Source: CBFGRV01 sp965651265
GTDB taxonomy: Bacteria; Bacteroidota; Rhodothermia; Rhodothermales; VXPQ01
Direction of reading: 5' to 3'
Assembly: GCA_965651265.1 (NCBI GenBank)
Contig: CBFGRV010000008.1
Coordinates: 25,358 to 89,357 of the forward strand
Length of the DNA stretch: 64,000 nucleotides
Positions 8,103-16,868 of this stretch are shown piece by piece (the stretch's first letter is position 1; each line of letters starts with the position of its first letter). The notes beneath the pieces were generated by a model, which saw only the letters and a list, made by a program, of their open reading frames with translations, made no database searches and was not told the origin of the DNA. The position numbers were made by a program, and so were the translations under genes.

Positions 8103-9551
8103 ATGACGTTCGCGGAGTCACGGCGCAAGTTGATGGCAGGAGAGACCAGTTGCGAGGCGCTGGTCTCTTCTTTTTTGAATCGCATCGACGCCGAAAACGG
8201 CCGGCTCAACGCGTTCATCCAGATCGATCACGAGGGCGCGCTTCAGCAGGCCCGGGTACTCGACGGCCGGCTCGCAGAAGGTACCGCCGGTCCCCTGACC
8301 GGCATGATCGTCGCCGTCAAGGACCTCATCTGCATCCGTGGAAAGCCCGTGACCTGTGCCTCCCGGATGCTCGCGGATTTCGAATCGCTCTTCGATGCCA
8401 CCGTCATCGAGCGCCTGCGGGACGCCGGTGCGATCTTCATTGGCAAGACCAACTGTGATCAATTCGGGATGGGCTCCTCGAATGAGAACTCGTACTTCGG
8501 GGAGGTGCGAAATCCCATCGCGCCGGACTACGTGCCGGGCGGATCTTCCGGCGGGTCAGCCGCCGCGGTAGCCGCCGATCTCTGCCACACGGCACTCGGC
8601 ACCGACACCGGAGGCTCGATACGCCAGCCCAGCGCCTTCTGCGGCATCGTGGGCCTCAAGCCGACCTACGGACGCGTGAGCCGATACGGCCTCGTCGCCT
8701 ACGCATCCTCCCTGGACACGATCGGCCCGATGGGCAAGACGGTTGCGGATGTCGCCCTGATGCTCAATGCCATGGCGGGGCAGGATCCGCAGGATTCCAC
8801 CAGTGCTCCCGTAGAGGTGCCGGACTACACCCGAGCGCTGGGAGGTGGCGTCGAGGGCCTTCGAATCGGACTTCCACGGGAGTATTTTGCCGACGGGCTG
8901 GACGACGGGATCCGCCGTCTGATCGAGGTGCGCGTGCGCGCGCTCGAGGAAGCGGGCGCCGAAATCCGTGATGTATCGCTGCCTCACACGGAGTATGGTG
9001 TCGGTACCTACTACGTGCTGGCCACCGCCGAGGCCTCCAGCAACTTGTCCCGATACGACGGAGTCCGTTACGGTTACCGGGCCGGTCGTGGAAATGGCAG
9101 CGACCACTCGATGGATCTTGTAACGCTCTACACACGGTCGCGTACGGAAGGGTTTGGCGAAGAGGTGAAGAGGCGCATCATGCTGGGCACCTACGTGCTC
9201 TCGTCCGGCTACTACGATGCGTACTACGACAAGGGGCGGCGCGTCCGGTCACTCATCCGGCAGGATTTCGAGGCGGCATTCGAGGAGGTGGACGTGCTGC
9301 TCACGCCGGCGACACCCACTCCACCATTCCGGCTGGGAAGCAAAATCAACGACCCGCTCGAAATGTACCTTGGCGATGTCTATACGGTGAATGCCAATCT
9401 GGCCGGTATTCCCGGCCTCGTCGTGCCGATCGGGGTACATCCCGACGATCCGCACTTGCCGATCGGCATGCAGCTTCTGGGACGCCATTTCGATGAATTC
9501 CTCTTGCTGCAGGTGGGGGCTTTCGTGGAGAGACAACTAGTGGAAGTCTGA
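8103..9551 (+). CDS. gatA: Asp-tRNA(Asn)/Glu-tRNA(Gln) amidotransferase subunit A
   Basis: Amidase-signature subunit that makes ammonia from glutamine for transamidation of misacylated tRNA, 482 residues. The Ser-cisSer-Lys triad is readable: Lys73 in VAVKDLI, Ser148 in GGSSGGS and Ser172 in TGGSIRQPS, the same spacing as in characterised GatA. The open frame extends upstream to 7824 through tatA in another frame. The ATG at 8103 fits the family start, although no Shine-Dalgarno is evident. gatB and gatC are not in this window. The TonB receptor gene follows after 6 bp. Confidence 0.95.
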   Translation: MTFAESRRKLMAGETSCEALVSSFLNRIDAENGRLNAFIQIDHEGALQQARVLDGRLAEGTAGPLTGMIVAVKDLICIRGKPVTCASRMLADFESLFDATVIERLRDAGAIFIGKTNCDQFGMGSSNENSYFGEVRNPIAPDYVPGGSSGGSAAAVAADLCHTALGTDTGGSIRQPSAFCGIVGLKPTYGRVSRYGLVAYASSLDTIGPMGKTVADVALMLNAMAGQDPQDSTSAPVEVPDYTRALGGGVEGLRIGLPREYFADGLDDGIRRLIEVRVRALEEAGAEIRDVSLPHTEYGVGTYYVLATAEASSNLSRYDGVRYGYRAGRGNGSDHSMDLVTLYTRSRTEGFGEEVKRRIMLGTYVLSSGYYDAYYDKGRRVRSLIRQDFEAAFEEVDVLLTPATPTPPFRLGSKINDPLEMYLGDVYTVNANLAGIPGLVVPIGVHPDDPHLPIGMQLLGRHFDEFLLLQVGAFVERQLVEV

Positions 9552-9557
9552 GATCGG

Positions 9558-11831
9558 ATGAACCTGCGCATCCCCGCCTTCGCTGCGGCTCTCCTGCTTG
9601 CGGTGCTCGTCGGCCCGACCGTGCCGGCTGCCGCGCAGACTGCGACGGTCCGCGGCTTCATCCAATCCCAGAGCGACGGACAGCCACTTCCTGGCGTGAA
9701 CGTCATCCTGAGAGCGTCCGGGCAGGAGCCGCGGGGTACGGCCACCGATAGCGACGGCCTCTACTCGTTTTCTCGCCTGCCTTTGGGCACGTACGCTCTG
9801 TCAGCGAGCTTCATCGGCTTCGAGACATACGTGGACACTCTGGATCTAGCAGAGGGAATCACCACCCTCAACATCTCCCTGAGAGAGAGTCGCGCTGAGC
9901 TGGATGAGATCGTCGTGGAAACGGAGGATGACGCTTCGGGTGTGGCGGGGCTCACGGCCGGTTTGCAGACGGTGCGCTCCGCCGACATCGAGATGGTACC
10001 GATGCCGGATGTCTCGGCCGACCTCGCGAACTACCTCACGTCGCTGCCGGGCATCGTCTCACAGGGAGATCGAGGCGGACAATTCTTCATTCGAGGGGGG
10101 GAGCCGACGCAGAACCTCGTCCTGCTCGATGGGATGCCCATTTACCAGCCATTCCACTTCGTCGGATTCTTTTCGGCATTCCCATCGGAGATCATCAACA
10201 CGGCTGACGTGCATGCGGGTGGCTTTGGTGGCAAATACGGGGGACGGCTATCGAGTGTCATCGATATCTCCGCACGCACGGGCGACAAGCGACAATTCTC
10301 CGGTGCCGCATCGATGGCCCCCTTCGTGGCAGCCCTTCGAGTTGAAGGGCCCATCGTGCCGAATCAGGTCTCCGTTCTCGGATCGATTCGCCAGTCGATG
10401 ATCGAGGAGGGCGCCTCGCACCTCGTCGACGCGCCGCTTCCCTTCTCTTTTGCGGACCGATTTGGGAAGCTGCACGCTAATATCGGCCCCGGTGCACGCC
10501 TTTCGGCCACCATCATCCACACAACGGACCGGGGTACGATTGGCGAGAATCCACTGGAGAATACCGGGATCGAGGATGAAGTGCGGATGGAGAATCTGGC
10601 GTACGGAGCGCGGTTCATCTTCCTACCGTCCAATCTGAATATCTTTGCGGAGATCCTGATTTCGCGCTCGCAGGTGGAGAGCTCAATAGGGCTGTCCCAA
10701 AGTCCGGCAAGGTCGTCTCGCACGGTCCGCACCGGAATGGACGCCAACGTGACGCAGCATTACGGAAACCTGGCTATAAACTGGGGCCTTGCCGTCCACA
10801 CGATCGAGCTCGACACAGACCTGGATGGCCTGTTTCAGAATCTTGAGGAACAGCGGGAGTTCGTCACCGAGGCGAGCGCCTACATCTCCCCGCAGTATTC
10901 GATGCGGAATGGGCTGCGCATCGAGCCCGGAGTTCGGCTCCAGGGCTTCCCCAGCAAAGGGCGCTCGTACCTCGAGCCGCGCCTGCGGGTAACGTGGGAC
11001 CTCGGACGTCACCGGCTCAGTGCCGCAGGAGGGATCTACCATCAGGAGATCGTCGGACTCAACGATCGCCGCGACGTCGGCGATGTGTTCACGGCGTGGT
11101 CCTCTTCGCCGCGCGGCTTCGTCCCCGAAGCTCGACACGCCATCCTTGGTTGGCGGATGAATGCAATGCGGTGGCTCGACGTTTCGCTCGAGGGGTTCTA
11201 CAAGCAGCTGAGCGACCTCGTGGTGCCCGAATGGACGGCATTTCCGCGCTTTACCACACGCATCCATTCAGCTCGGGGAACGGCTGTCGGTCTGGATGCA
11301 CGCGTCGAGGTTTCACAAGGCCCGATTTATTTTGCGGCCAGCTATGGCTTGTCAGAGGTGACATACTTCGCCGAAATACCGGCATTGCAGTTGCAATTTG
11401 GCGAGGAGGAAACCCGATACGCCCCGCCTCACGATCGAACGCACCAGATCAGTGTGATGGCCGCTGTTGATGTCTTGGGCTTTCAGTTGAGCACGCGATG
11501 GCAGTTTGGAAGCGGATTGCCGTATAACCAGTCGATCGGTTTCGACCGATTCGTGCTGCTGGATTCGCTCGTAAACGTGCGCGAAGATCCCGGAATGGAG
11601 CGCGTGCTCTACCGGCGGCCGTACACGGGCCGGCTGCCGACGTACCATCGCCTGGATGTCTCGCTCGAACGCTCGATTCGCATCGGCGGCGGAGCCTCTG
11701 TCACGGCGCAGGTCGGAGCCATCAACTCGTACGACCGGCTGAACTTCTTCTATCTGGACCTCTTCACGCTGCGTCGTGTCGATCAATTGCCGCTGATTCC
11801 CGTTTTCGGCTTGAAGCTCGAGTATAATTAG
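9558..11831 (+). CDS. TonB-dependent receptor with carboxypeptidase-regulatory-like domain
   Basis: 757-residue outer-membrane receptor. A signal peptide (about residues 1-26, ending AAAQ) is followed by a carboxypeptidase-regulatory-like beta-sandwich (about 30-115), a plug domain (about 135-230, with RGGEPTQNLVLLDG) and a 22-strand-type barrel region to the C terminus. It is shorter than SusC proteins and no SusD is adjacent. The downstream DUF4249-like lipoprotein, 5 bp away, is a known Bacteroidota partner type. The ligand is unknown. It starts just 6 bp after gatA. Confidence 0.93.
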   Translation: MNLRIPAFAAALLLAVLVGPTVPAAAQTATVRGFIQSQSDGQPLPGVNVILRASGQEPRGTATDSDGLYSFSRLPLGTYALSASFIGFETYVDTLDLAEGITTLNISLRESRAELDEIVVETEDDASGVAGLTAGLQTVRSADIEMVPMPDVSADLANYLTSLPGIVSQGDRGGQFFIRGGEPTQNLVLLDGMPIYQPFHFVGFFSAFPSEIINTADVHAGGFGGKYGGRLSSVIDISARTGDKRQFSGAASMAPFVAALRVEGPIVPNQVSVLGSIRQSMIEEGASHLVDAPLPFSFADRFGKLHANIGPGARLSATIIHTTDRGTIGENPLENTGIEDEVRMENLAYGARFIFLPSNLNIFAEILISRSQVESSIGLSQSPARSSRTVRTGMDANVTQHYGNLAINWGLAVHTIELDTDLDGLFQNLEEQREFVTEASAYISPQYSMRNGLRIEPGVRLQGFPSKGRSYLEPRLRVTWDLGRHRLSAAGGIYHQEIVGLNDRRDVGDVFTAWSSSPRGFVPEARHAILGWRMNAMRWLDVSLEGFYKQLSDLVVPEWTAFPRFTTRIHSARGTAVGLDARVEVSQGPIYFAASYGLSEVTYFAEIPALQLQFGEEETRYAPPHDRTHQISVMAAVDVLGFQLSTRWQFGSGLPYNQSIGFDRFVLLDSLVNVREDPGMERVLYRRPYTGRLPTYHRLDVSLERSIRIGGGASVTAQVGAINSYDRLNFFYLDLFTLRRVDQLPLIPVFGLKLEYN

Positions 11832-11836
11832 CCAGT

Positions 11837-12721
11837 ATGAGCTTTCCCCGCAGATCTTCGAGAGGATGGTGGCTCGTACCTCTTCTCCTACTGGGGCTGA
11901 TGACCGCGTGCGAGAACACGGTGGATCCATTCATAGAATCCGATCGCTACTTCACCATATTCGGCTATCTGGATACTGCGTACGACACGCAGTTCGTCCG
12001 CGTTATTCCCTTCCGTCGCGACATTGGCGGTACGGAATCCGAGGAGTTGGATGCTGTCGTGACGTCGACCGTGCTGGAGAGTGGCACGGTTCACGAGTGG
12101 CGAGACTCGGTGATCACCTTTGAGGATGGATCCATCGGACATGTATTCTTTGCGCCGTTCCGGCCGATACCAGGGAGGACGTATAGATTCATGGTCGAGC
12201 GCTCCGATGGCGCTGCAGCGTGGGCGGAAACCGTGGTCCCGCTCGCCGAAGACGCCGAGGTGACGCTTCCTCCATCCTTTGCCGACCCTCCGCTTACGCA
12301 CTCAGTCACGTGGAGAAACATCGACGTTCCGCCGTTTCGAGTGGAGTTATGGTACCGTTTCTCGGAATTCCCTCCAACGCAGCCGTTCCGCGAATTCATC
12401 ATCACCTATGACGATGTGGGTGCTCCCGTCAACGAAACAGACTGGAGGATACAGGTGGAGCTGTCCCGCGACATCGGAGAGATCAGGCCTCGCGTTCGTC
12501 CCGGTTCCCCGCTGCTGGCCGTGGGAATGCGGCTCACCATGTCGGATGACGCATGGCGGCCTCCAGGAGGCGTGTTCAATCCGGATATTCTGGTTCAGCC
12601 CGGCACGTTCTCCAATGTGGAGCACGGATTCGGCTTCTTCGGATCCGTCAACCAGTACACGACCGAATGGGTGCTCTACCCGGAGCTGCTCGAGAAGCTC
12701 GGTGTGGCAGGGCCCCGCTAG
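11837..12721 (+). CDS. DUF4249-like lipoprotein
   Basis: 294-residue predicted lipoprotein. The signal peptide has a basic start (FPRRSSRGWW), a hydrophobic core and a lipobox LMTAC with the lipidated Cys near residue 25. The rest is beta-rich with no catalytic motif that I recognise. The opening after the Cys (ENTVDPFIESDRYFTIFGYL) and the pairing with a TonB receptor upstream fit the DUF4249 family. It probably sits at the cell surface or on the inner leaflet of the outer membrane as an accessory to that receptor. Function is not established. Confidence 0.8.
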   Translation: MSFPRRSSRGWWLVPLLLLGLMTACENTVDPFIESDRYFTIFGYLDTAYDTQFVRVIPFRRDIGGTESEELDAVVTSTVLESGTVHEWRDSVITFEDGSIGHVFFAPFRPIPGRTYRFMVERSDGAAAWAETVVPLAEDAEVTLPPSFADPPLTHSVTWRNIDVPPFRVELWYRFSEFPPTQPFREFIITYDDVGAPVNETDWRIQVELSRDIGEIRPRVRPGSPLLAVGMRLTMSDDAWRPPGGVFNPDILVQPGTFSNVEHGFGFFGSVNQYTTEWVLYPELLEKLGVAGPR

Positions 12722-12793
12722 CGCTCGCAATAGGCCGTCGAGAATATCGGCAGCGGCGATCAGCGGGACCGATTACGTAATGCGGGGCCGGAC

Positions 12794-13954
12794 ATGAACG
12801 TGCTGATGGTCACGTTTGTGGTGCCGCACGCGCACGCCGTCAGCGGCGCCGCTCTCATCATGTACGAGCAGATCCGTGCCCTGGCCGGGCTGCACTCGCT
12901 TACCATGGTGACTTTTGCCGCCGCGGAGAGGGAGGAGGTTCGTGCGGTGTCGCACCTCGAATCGCTCGGCGTCGCGGTGCAGCAGGTCGGAAGTAAGGTA
13001 CCTCCGAGTTTGATTCGCTGGAAGCGTCGGGTCGAGCATTCCCTTCGCCGATCAAGCACCGGGCGGGCGATGATATCCGAGCTGCCTGTCGATGATCGGA
13101 TGCAGCGTTGCATCCACGATCTCCAGGCGAGCGGGCGGTTCGATCTCCTGCACGTGGAGGGGATCGGATTTCGGGGTTACGATTTCGGCGATGACCTTCC
13201 GTCGGTACTGATCGAGCACGAAGTCGTAAACGACCACCGCGACGACGGCCTGACGGGTCAGGCGGCTATGTGGCGGCAGTTCGACCGCATTCAGGTCTTT
13301 ACACCGCGCGATGCAGCGGCAATACGGGAGTTGACGCCCGACATGGCCGATCGTGTGCGAGTCAATCCCTTCGGCGTGTCGCTGCCGGTCGAAACCGACA
13401 AGGGGGCGGAGGACTCCGATCTGGTACTTTTCGTCGGCGGCTTTCGACATCGTCCGAACGTGGAAGGCGCGCGCGTGCTTGCGCTCGAGATCATGCCGCG
13501 ACTTCGACAGCTTCATCCGGGAGCGGCGGCCGCCATCGTAGGGAGCCACCCGCCACGAGAGGTGAGGGAGCTGGCGAGCGCCTACGTACAGGTTGACGCC
13601 AATGTGCCTTCTGTCGACCCGTACATCAATCGGGCCACTGTGGTCGCCGCGCCGCTATATTCGGGTGGCGGCATGCGCGTCAAAATCCTGCAGGCGATGG
13701 CGCATGGGAAGGCGGTCGTTACGACGCCTCTCGGGGCGGAGGGCCTGCCGGCTACAAGCGAGCGGCCTCTGATCATCGTCGAAAGGCCGGAAGACTTCGC
13801 TCGCGAAATCGCCGCCCTCCTTTCCGATGTCGAGCGCCGCCGGCGTCTGGGCGCCGATGCGCGGGCCTTCGCTGAGGCACATCATTCGTGGAATGCCTAC
13901 ACATCTCGACTCGAGCGCATGTACGAGGAGGCCATCGATTGTCGGAGAGCCTAG
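12794..13954 (+). CDS. Glycosyltransferase family 4-like protein
   Basis: 386-residue GT-B fold glycosyltransferase. The N-terminal half starts MNVLMVTFVVPHAHAVSGAA, with the small-residue loop expected near the acceptor site. The C-terminal half shows LFVGGFRHRPNVEG and the donor-binding part SGGGMRVKILQAMAHGKAV followed by PLGAEGL. It is the first gene of the polysaccharide cluster, 72 bp after the DUF4249-like gene, with no clear promoter or terminator between. The sugar donor and linkage cannot be told from sequence. Confidence 0.88.
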   Translation: MNVLMVTFVVPHAHAVSGAALIMYEQIRALAGLHSLTMVTFAAAEREEVRAVSHLESLGVAVQQVGSKVPPSLIRWKRRVEHSLRRSSTGRAMISELPVDDRMQRCIHDLQASGRFDLLHVEGIGFRGYDFGDDLPSVLIEHEVVNDHRDDGLTGQAAMWRQFDRIQVFTPRDAAAIRELTPDMADRVRVNPFGVSLPVETDKGAEDSDLVLFVGGFRHRPNVEGARVLALEIMPRLRQLHPGAAAAIVGSHPPREVRELASAYVQVDANVPSVDPYINRATVVAAPLYSGGGMRVKILQAMAHGKAVVTTPLGAEGLPATSERPLIIVERPEDFAREIAALLSDVERRRRLGADARAFAEAHHSWNAYTSRLERMYEEAIDCRRA

Positions 13955-13955
13955 C

Positions 13956-14729
13956 GTGAAGTCCGCAGTGCCCATCCTGATGTACCACCAGATCGCACCG
14001 GAGGCGCCGGCTGCCTTCCGGAAGTACAACGTCACGCCGGGCGACTTTCGCCGTCAAATGGGGTGGCTGCGCCGGTCCGGATATAACGCGGTCTCCATGG
14101 ACGACCTCGCAGCCGCTCGGCAAGGCAGCTCCGAGCTTCCGCCGCGGGCGATCGTCATCACGTTCGATGATGGTTTCGAGGCGTGTATCCAGCATGCCGT
14201 TCCCATTCTGCAGGAGTTTGGGTTTACTGCCATCTTCTACCTCGTGGCCGGTCTGATTGGACGTGAGAGTGCCTGGCTTCAAGCCGAGCGCGGCTGCTCG
14301 TTTCCGCTGGCCGATTGGACTTCGGTTCGAGAACTCATGGCGGCGGGATTCCAGTGCGGCGCCCACACGATGAGCCATCCCAGACTCACACAACTACCAT
14401 CGAATGAATGCCTGGCCGAGCTACGCAAGGGGAAGCGCCTGCTCGAGGATTCCCTCGGAACGGCCATTCGACACTTCGCCTATCCCTTCGGAGACTATGA
14501 TGCGCGCGTGCGGGGGCTTGCCCGGGAAGCCGGCTTCGAGACGGCATGCTCGGTCCAAATTGGTTTATCCGAACCGAACGACGACCTGATGGCGCTTCAT
14601 CGCGTCCCTATTAACGGGAGCGAGGGCCTGCTCGATTTCACCTCTCGTGTGAGAACGGCTCATTCCATCGGCGAAAGGTTCTGGGATAAGGCCCGCGCAC
14701 TGCGTCGCAGGCTCACACCGGCACGTTGA
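13956..14729 (+). CDS. Polysaccharide deacetylase (NodB homology)
   Basis: 257-residue carbohydrate esterase family 4 protein with motifs in order: PILMYHQI at the start, TFDDG (Asp71, Asp72), HTMSHP metal ligands, and FAYPFGDYD. Such enzymes remove N- or O-acetyl groups from glycans. There is no signal peptide, so it may act in the cytosol on a lipid-linked or nucleotide-linked intermediate. The GTG at 13956 is chosen because it follows the preceding stop by one base and has GGAGAG just upstream. An ATG at 13827 would place 43 codons inside the preceding gene. Confidence 0.88.
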   Translation: MKSAVPILMYHQIAPEAPAAFRKYNVTPGDFRRQMGWLRRSGYNAVSMDDLAAARQGSSELPPRAIVITFDDGFEACIQHAVPILQEFGFTAIFYLVAGLIGRESAWLQAERGCSFPLADWTSVRELMAAGFQCGAHTMSHPRLTQLPSNECLAELRKGKRLLEDSLGTAIRHFAYPFGDYDARVRGLAREAGFETACSVQIGLSEPNDDLMALHRVPINGSEGLLDFTSRVRTAHSIGERFWDKARALRRRLTPAR

Positions 14730-14745
14730 GCTTCGAGGAGGTCCC

Positions 14746-15753
14746 ATGAGCAAAACGTACCGAGTCAGCGTCATCATTCCCACGTATCAGCGCTGCGGTC
14801 TGCTGCGAAATACGCTGCTTTTCCTGGCGCGACAGACCCTTTCTCCTGAAGCATTCGAGGTCGTCGTGGGGATCGACGGATCTACGGACGGCACCCTCGA
14901 GATGATCGCGAGCCTCGACCTGCCATACCGTCTGGTTGCACACCACCAGGACAACCGCGGGCGTGCATCGGCCTGCAACGCCGCCATTCATCGGGCGGAG
15001 GGGGAGCTCCTCGTGCTTCTCGACGATGATATGGAGCCAATCCCGAGCCTCCTGGACGAGCATCTGCGGGCCCACCATGGCCGAGACGGGATCGGAGTGC
15101 TTGGTGCCGTGCCCATCCGGATAGAGCCTGACTGCTCTCCCGTGGTGCAATACGTCGGCACGAAATTCAACCGGCACCTCGAAATGTTGGCCCGGCCCGG
15201 CTATCAACTCCAGCTGCGGGATTTCTACAGCGGCAACTTTTCGATCCCCCGAGACCTGATGCTCGAAATAGGCGGCTTCGACGAAGACTTCGAGGTCTAC
15301 GGGAACGAGGATCTGGATCTCTCATTGCGGCTCCGGGATGCCGGTGTCTCTCTCATATATTCTCCCGATGCCGTTGCCTTCCAGTGCTACACGAAGGATT
15401 TCGCGGCGCTCGCGCGGGATACGACGGCGAAGGGACGCACGGCCGTCCTCCTCGCGCACAAACACCCCGAGGCCTTTGACGACCTCAAACTGGGGACCTA
15501 TTCGCACGCGCCGTGGCCTGTCCGGCTCATCCGGGATGGCCTCCTACGGATCAGTGAGGTCTGGCCGGCCATTCCACAGGGTGTGATGCGGCTATATTCC
15601 CTGCTGGAATCACGGCCCGGTCTAGCTTTGAGATCGACCTACGTTCACGTGCTCGGTTACTTCTACTGGTTGGGGGCGCGGGCCGCTCTCCGAGAGCATG
15701 CCGAGCTGGAGCCGACGAACGTACCGGTAGCACTCCGGGAGCTGCAGAGATGA
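14746..15753 (+). CDS. Glycosyltransferase family 2 protein
   Basis: 335-residue GT-A glycosyltransferase. The N terminus has VSVIIPTYQRCGLLRNTL, the nucleotide-binding DGSTDGT, and the DXD-like LLDDDMEP. Further on, GGFDEDFEVYGNEDLDLSLR is the acceptor/catalytic segment common in chondroitin-polymerase-like GT2 enzymes. The C-terminal hydrophobic stretch may contact the membrane. GAGGTCCC precedes the ATG. Its stop overlaps the next gene start (ATGA). Confidence 0.9.
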   Translation: MSKTYRVSVIIPTYQRCGLLRNTLLFLARQTLSPEAFEVVVGIDGSTDGTLEMIASLDLPYRLVAHHQDNRGRASACNAAIHRAEGELLVLLDDDMEPIPSLLDEHLRAHHGRDGIGVLGAVPIRIEPDCSPVVQYVGTKFNRHLEMLARPGYQLQLRDFYSGNFSIPRDLMLEIGGFDEDFEVYGNEDLDLSLRLRDAGVSLIYSPDAVAFQCYTKDFAALARDTTAKGRTAVLLAHKHPEAFDDLKLGTYSHAPWPVRLIRDGLLRISEVWPAIPQGVMRLYSLLESRPGLALRSTYVHVLGYFYWLGARAALREHAELEPTNVPVALRELQR

Positions 15754-16868
15754 GGCGAACGGTCGTGCATTTCACCGACTCGAAGGAGTTCGGCGGAGCT
15801 GAGCGTGCGCTCGTTCAACTCATCACGGGACTTGATCGGGCGCGTTGGCACCCAGTGCTCTATTTCCATCCATCAGGACCCGAAATTCCATGGTGGATTC
15901 GCGATGTGGCGGAGTCGGGTATCGAGGTTGTGGAGGTACCCCCACTCGACCGGCGCCGGAACGCGGCGAATTGGCCGCAATTCGTGTGGCAACTACGCCG
16001 TTCAACCCCCGACATCTTCCACGCTCACCTGACGTGGCCGCTGGCCTGTACCGAAGCGATCCTCCTGGCTCGGTTCGCTCGCGTCCCCGTGGTGACCGCG
16101 ACGATGCAGCTCTTCTGGGATCTGCCCTACAATGCGTTCATGCGTCTGAAGCGGCGACTGGTGTCGGCAGCCGTCGACCGCTACATCGCTGTCTCCGATG
16201 AAAATGCCGATCGCATGCGCTCAACGTTCGGCCTCCGTCCCGAAATGATCCAGACGATTCCTAATGCCGTTGATCTATCACACTTCGACACGTCAGGCGG
16301 CCCTCGTTCTGAGGATGGGTCGGATGAGGGTCGACCTGTCGTGCTGACCATCGCGCGGCTGGCCGAGCAGAAGGGCATACGATACCTTTTGGATGCCGCT
16401 TCGTCGGTTCCGGAGGCCGATTTCTTGATCGCCGGCGACGGCCCCGACCGACAGGCACTGGAAAGCCGGGCACATCAGCTGGGTCTCGCCGAACGCGTTC
16501 GCTTTCTGGGTTTTCGCGACGATATACCCGGTCTGTTGGCTGCATGCGATGTATTCGTGCTTCCATCCCTCTACGAAGGATTTCCTCTTTCCATACTCGA
16601 GGCCCTTGGGGTCGGTAAACCGGTCGTGGCCAGCGCAGTCGGGGGCATCCCCGAGGTTATTCAGGACGGCCGCACCGGTCTCCTCGTGCCTGCCGGTGAC
16701 CCGGGTGCCCTTGCAGATGCCATCCGACGCATCCTGAACGATTCCGCCGACGCGCGCGCGATGGCCAGGGCGGGCCAAGAGCTGGTTCGCGAAAACTATT
16801 CCGTCGAGGCGATGGTGCGAACGGTGAGCACCCTCTACGATGAACTGCTCGCGGAGGCACGGGCGTGA
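15750..16868 (+). CDS. Glycosyltransferase family 4 protein
   Basis: 372-residue GT-B enzyme. Evidence includes FGGAERALVQLI near the N terminus, IPNAVDLSHFD at the domain boundary, LTIARLAEQKGIRYLLDAA and the EX7E-type donor site in PSLYEGFPLSILEALGVGKP, followed by GGIPEVIQDGRTGLLVPAGD. It is coupled to both neighbours: ATGA with the previous GT2 gene, and GTGA with the kinase-like gene downstream. The donor is unknown. Confidence 0.93.
   Translation: MRRTVVHFTDSKEFGGAERALVQLITGLDRARWHPVLYFHPSGPEIPWWIRDVAESGIEVVEVPPLDRRRNAANWPQFVWQLRRSTPDIFHAHLTWPLACTEAILLARFARVPVVTATMQLFWDLPYNAFMRLKRRLVSAAVDRYIAVSDENADRMRSTFGLRPEMIQTIPNAVDLSHFDTSGGPRSEDGSDEGRPVVLTIARLAEQKGIRYLLDAASSVPEADFLIAGDGPDRQALESRAHQLGLAERVRFLGFRDDIPGLLAACDVFVLPSLYEGFPLSILEALGVGKPVVASAVGGIPEVIQDGRTGLLVPAGDPGALADAIRRILNDSADARAMARAGQELVRENYSVEAMVRTVSTLYDELLAEARA

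Noticed and set aside
9558..12721. SusC/SusD polysaccharide utilisation pair
   Set aside because: The receptor is short for SusC and the lipoprotein looks like DUF4249, not the helical TPR-like SusD.
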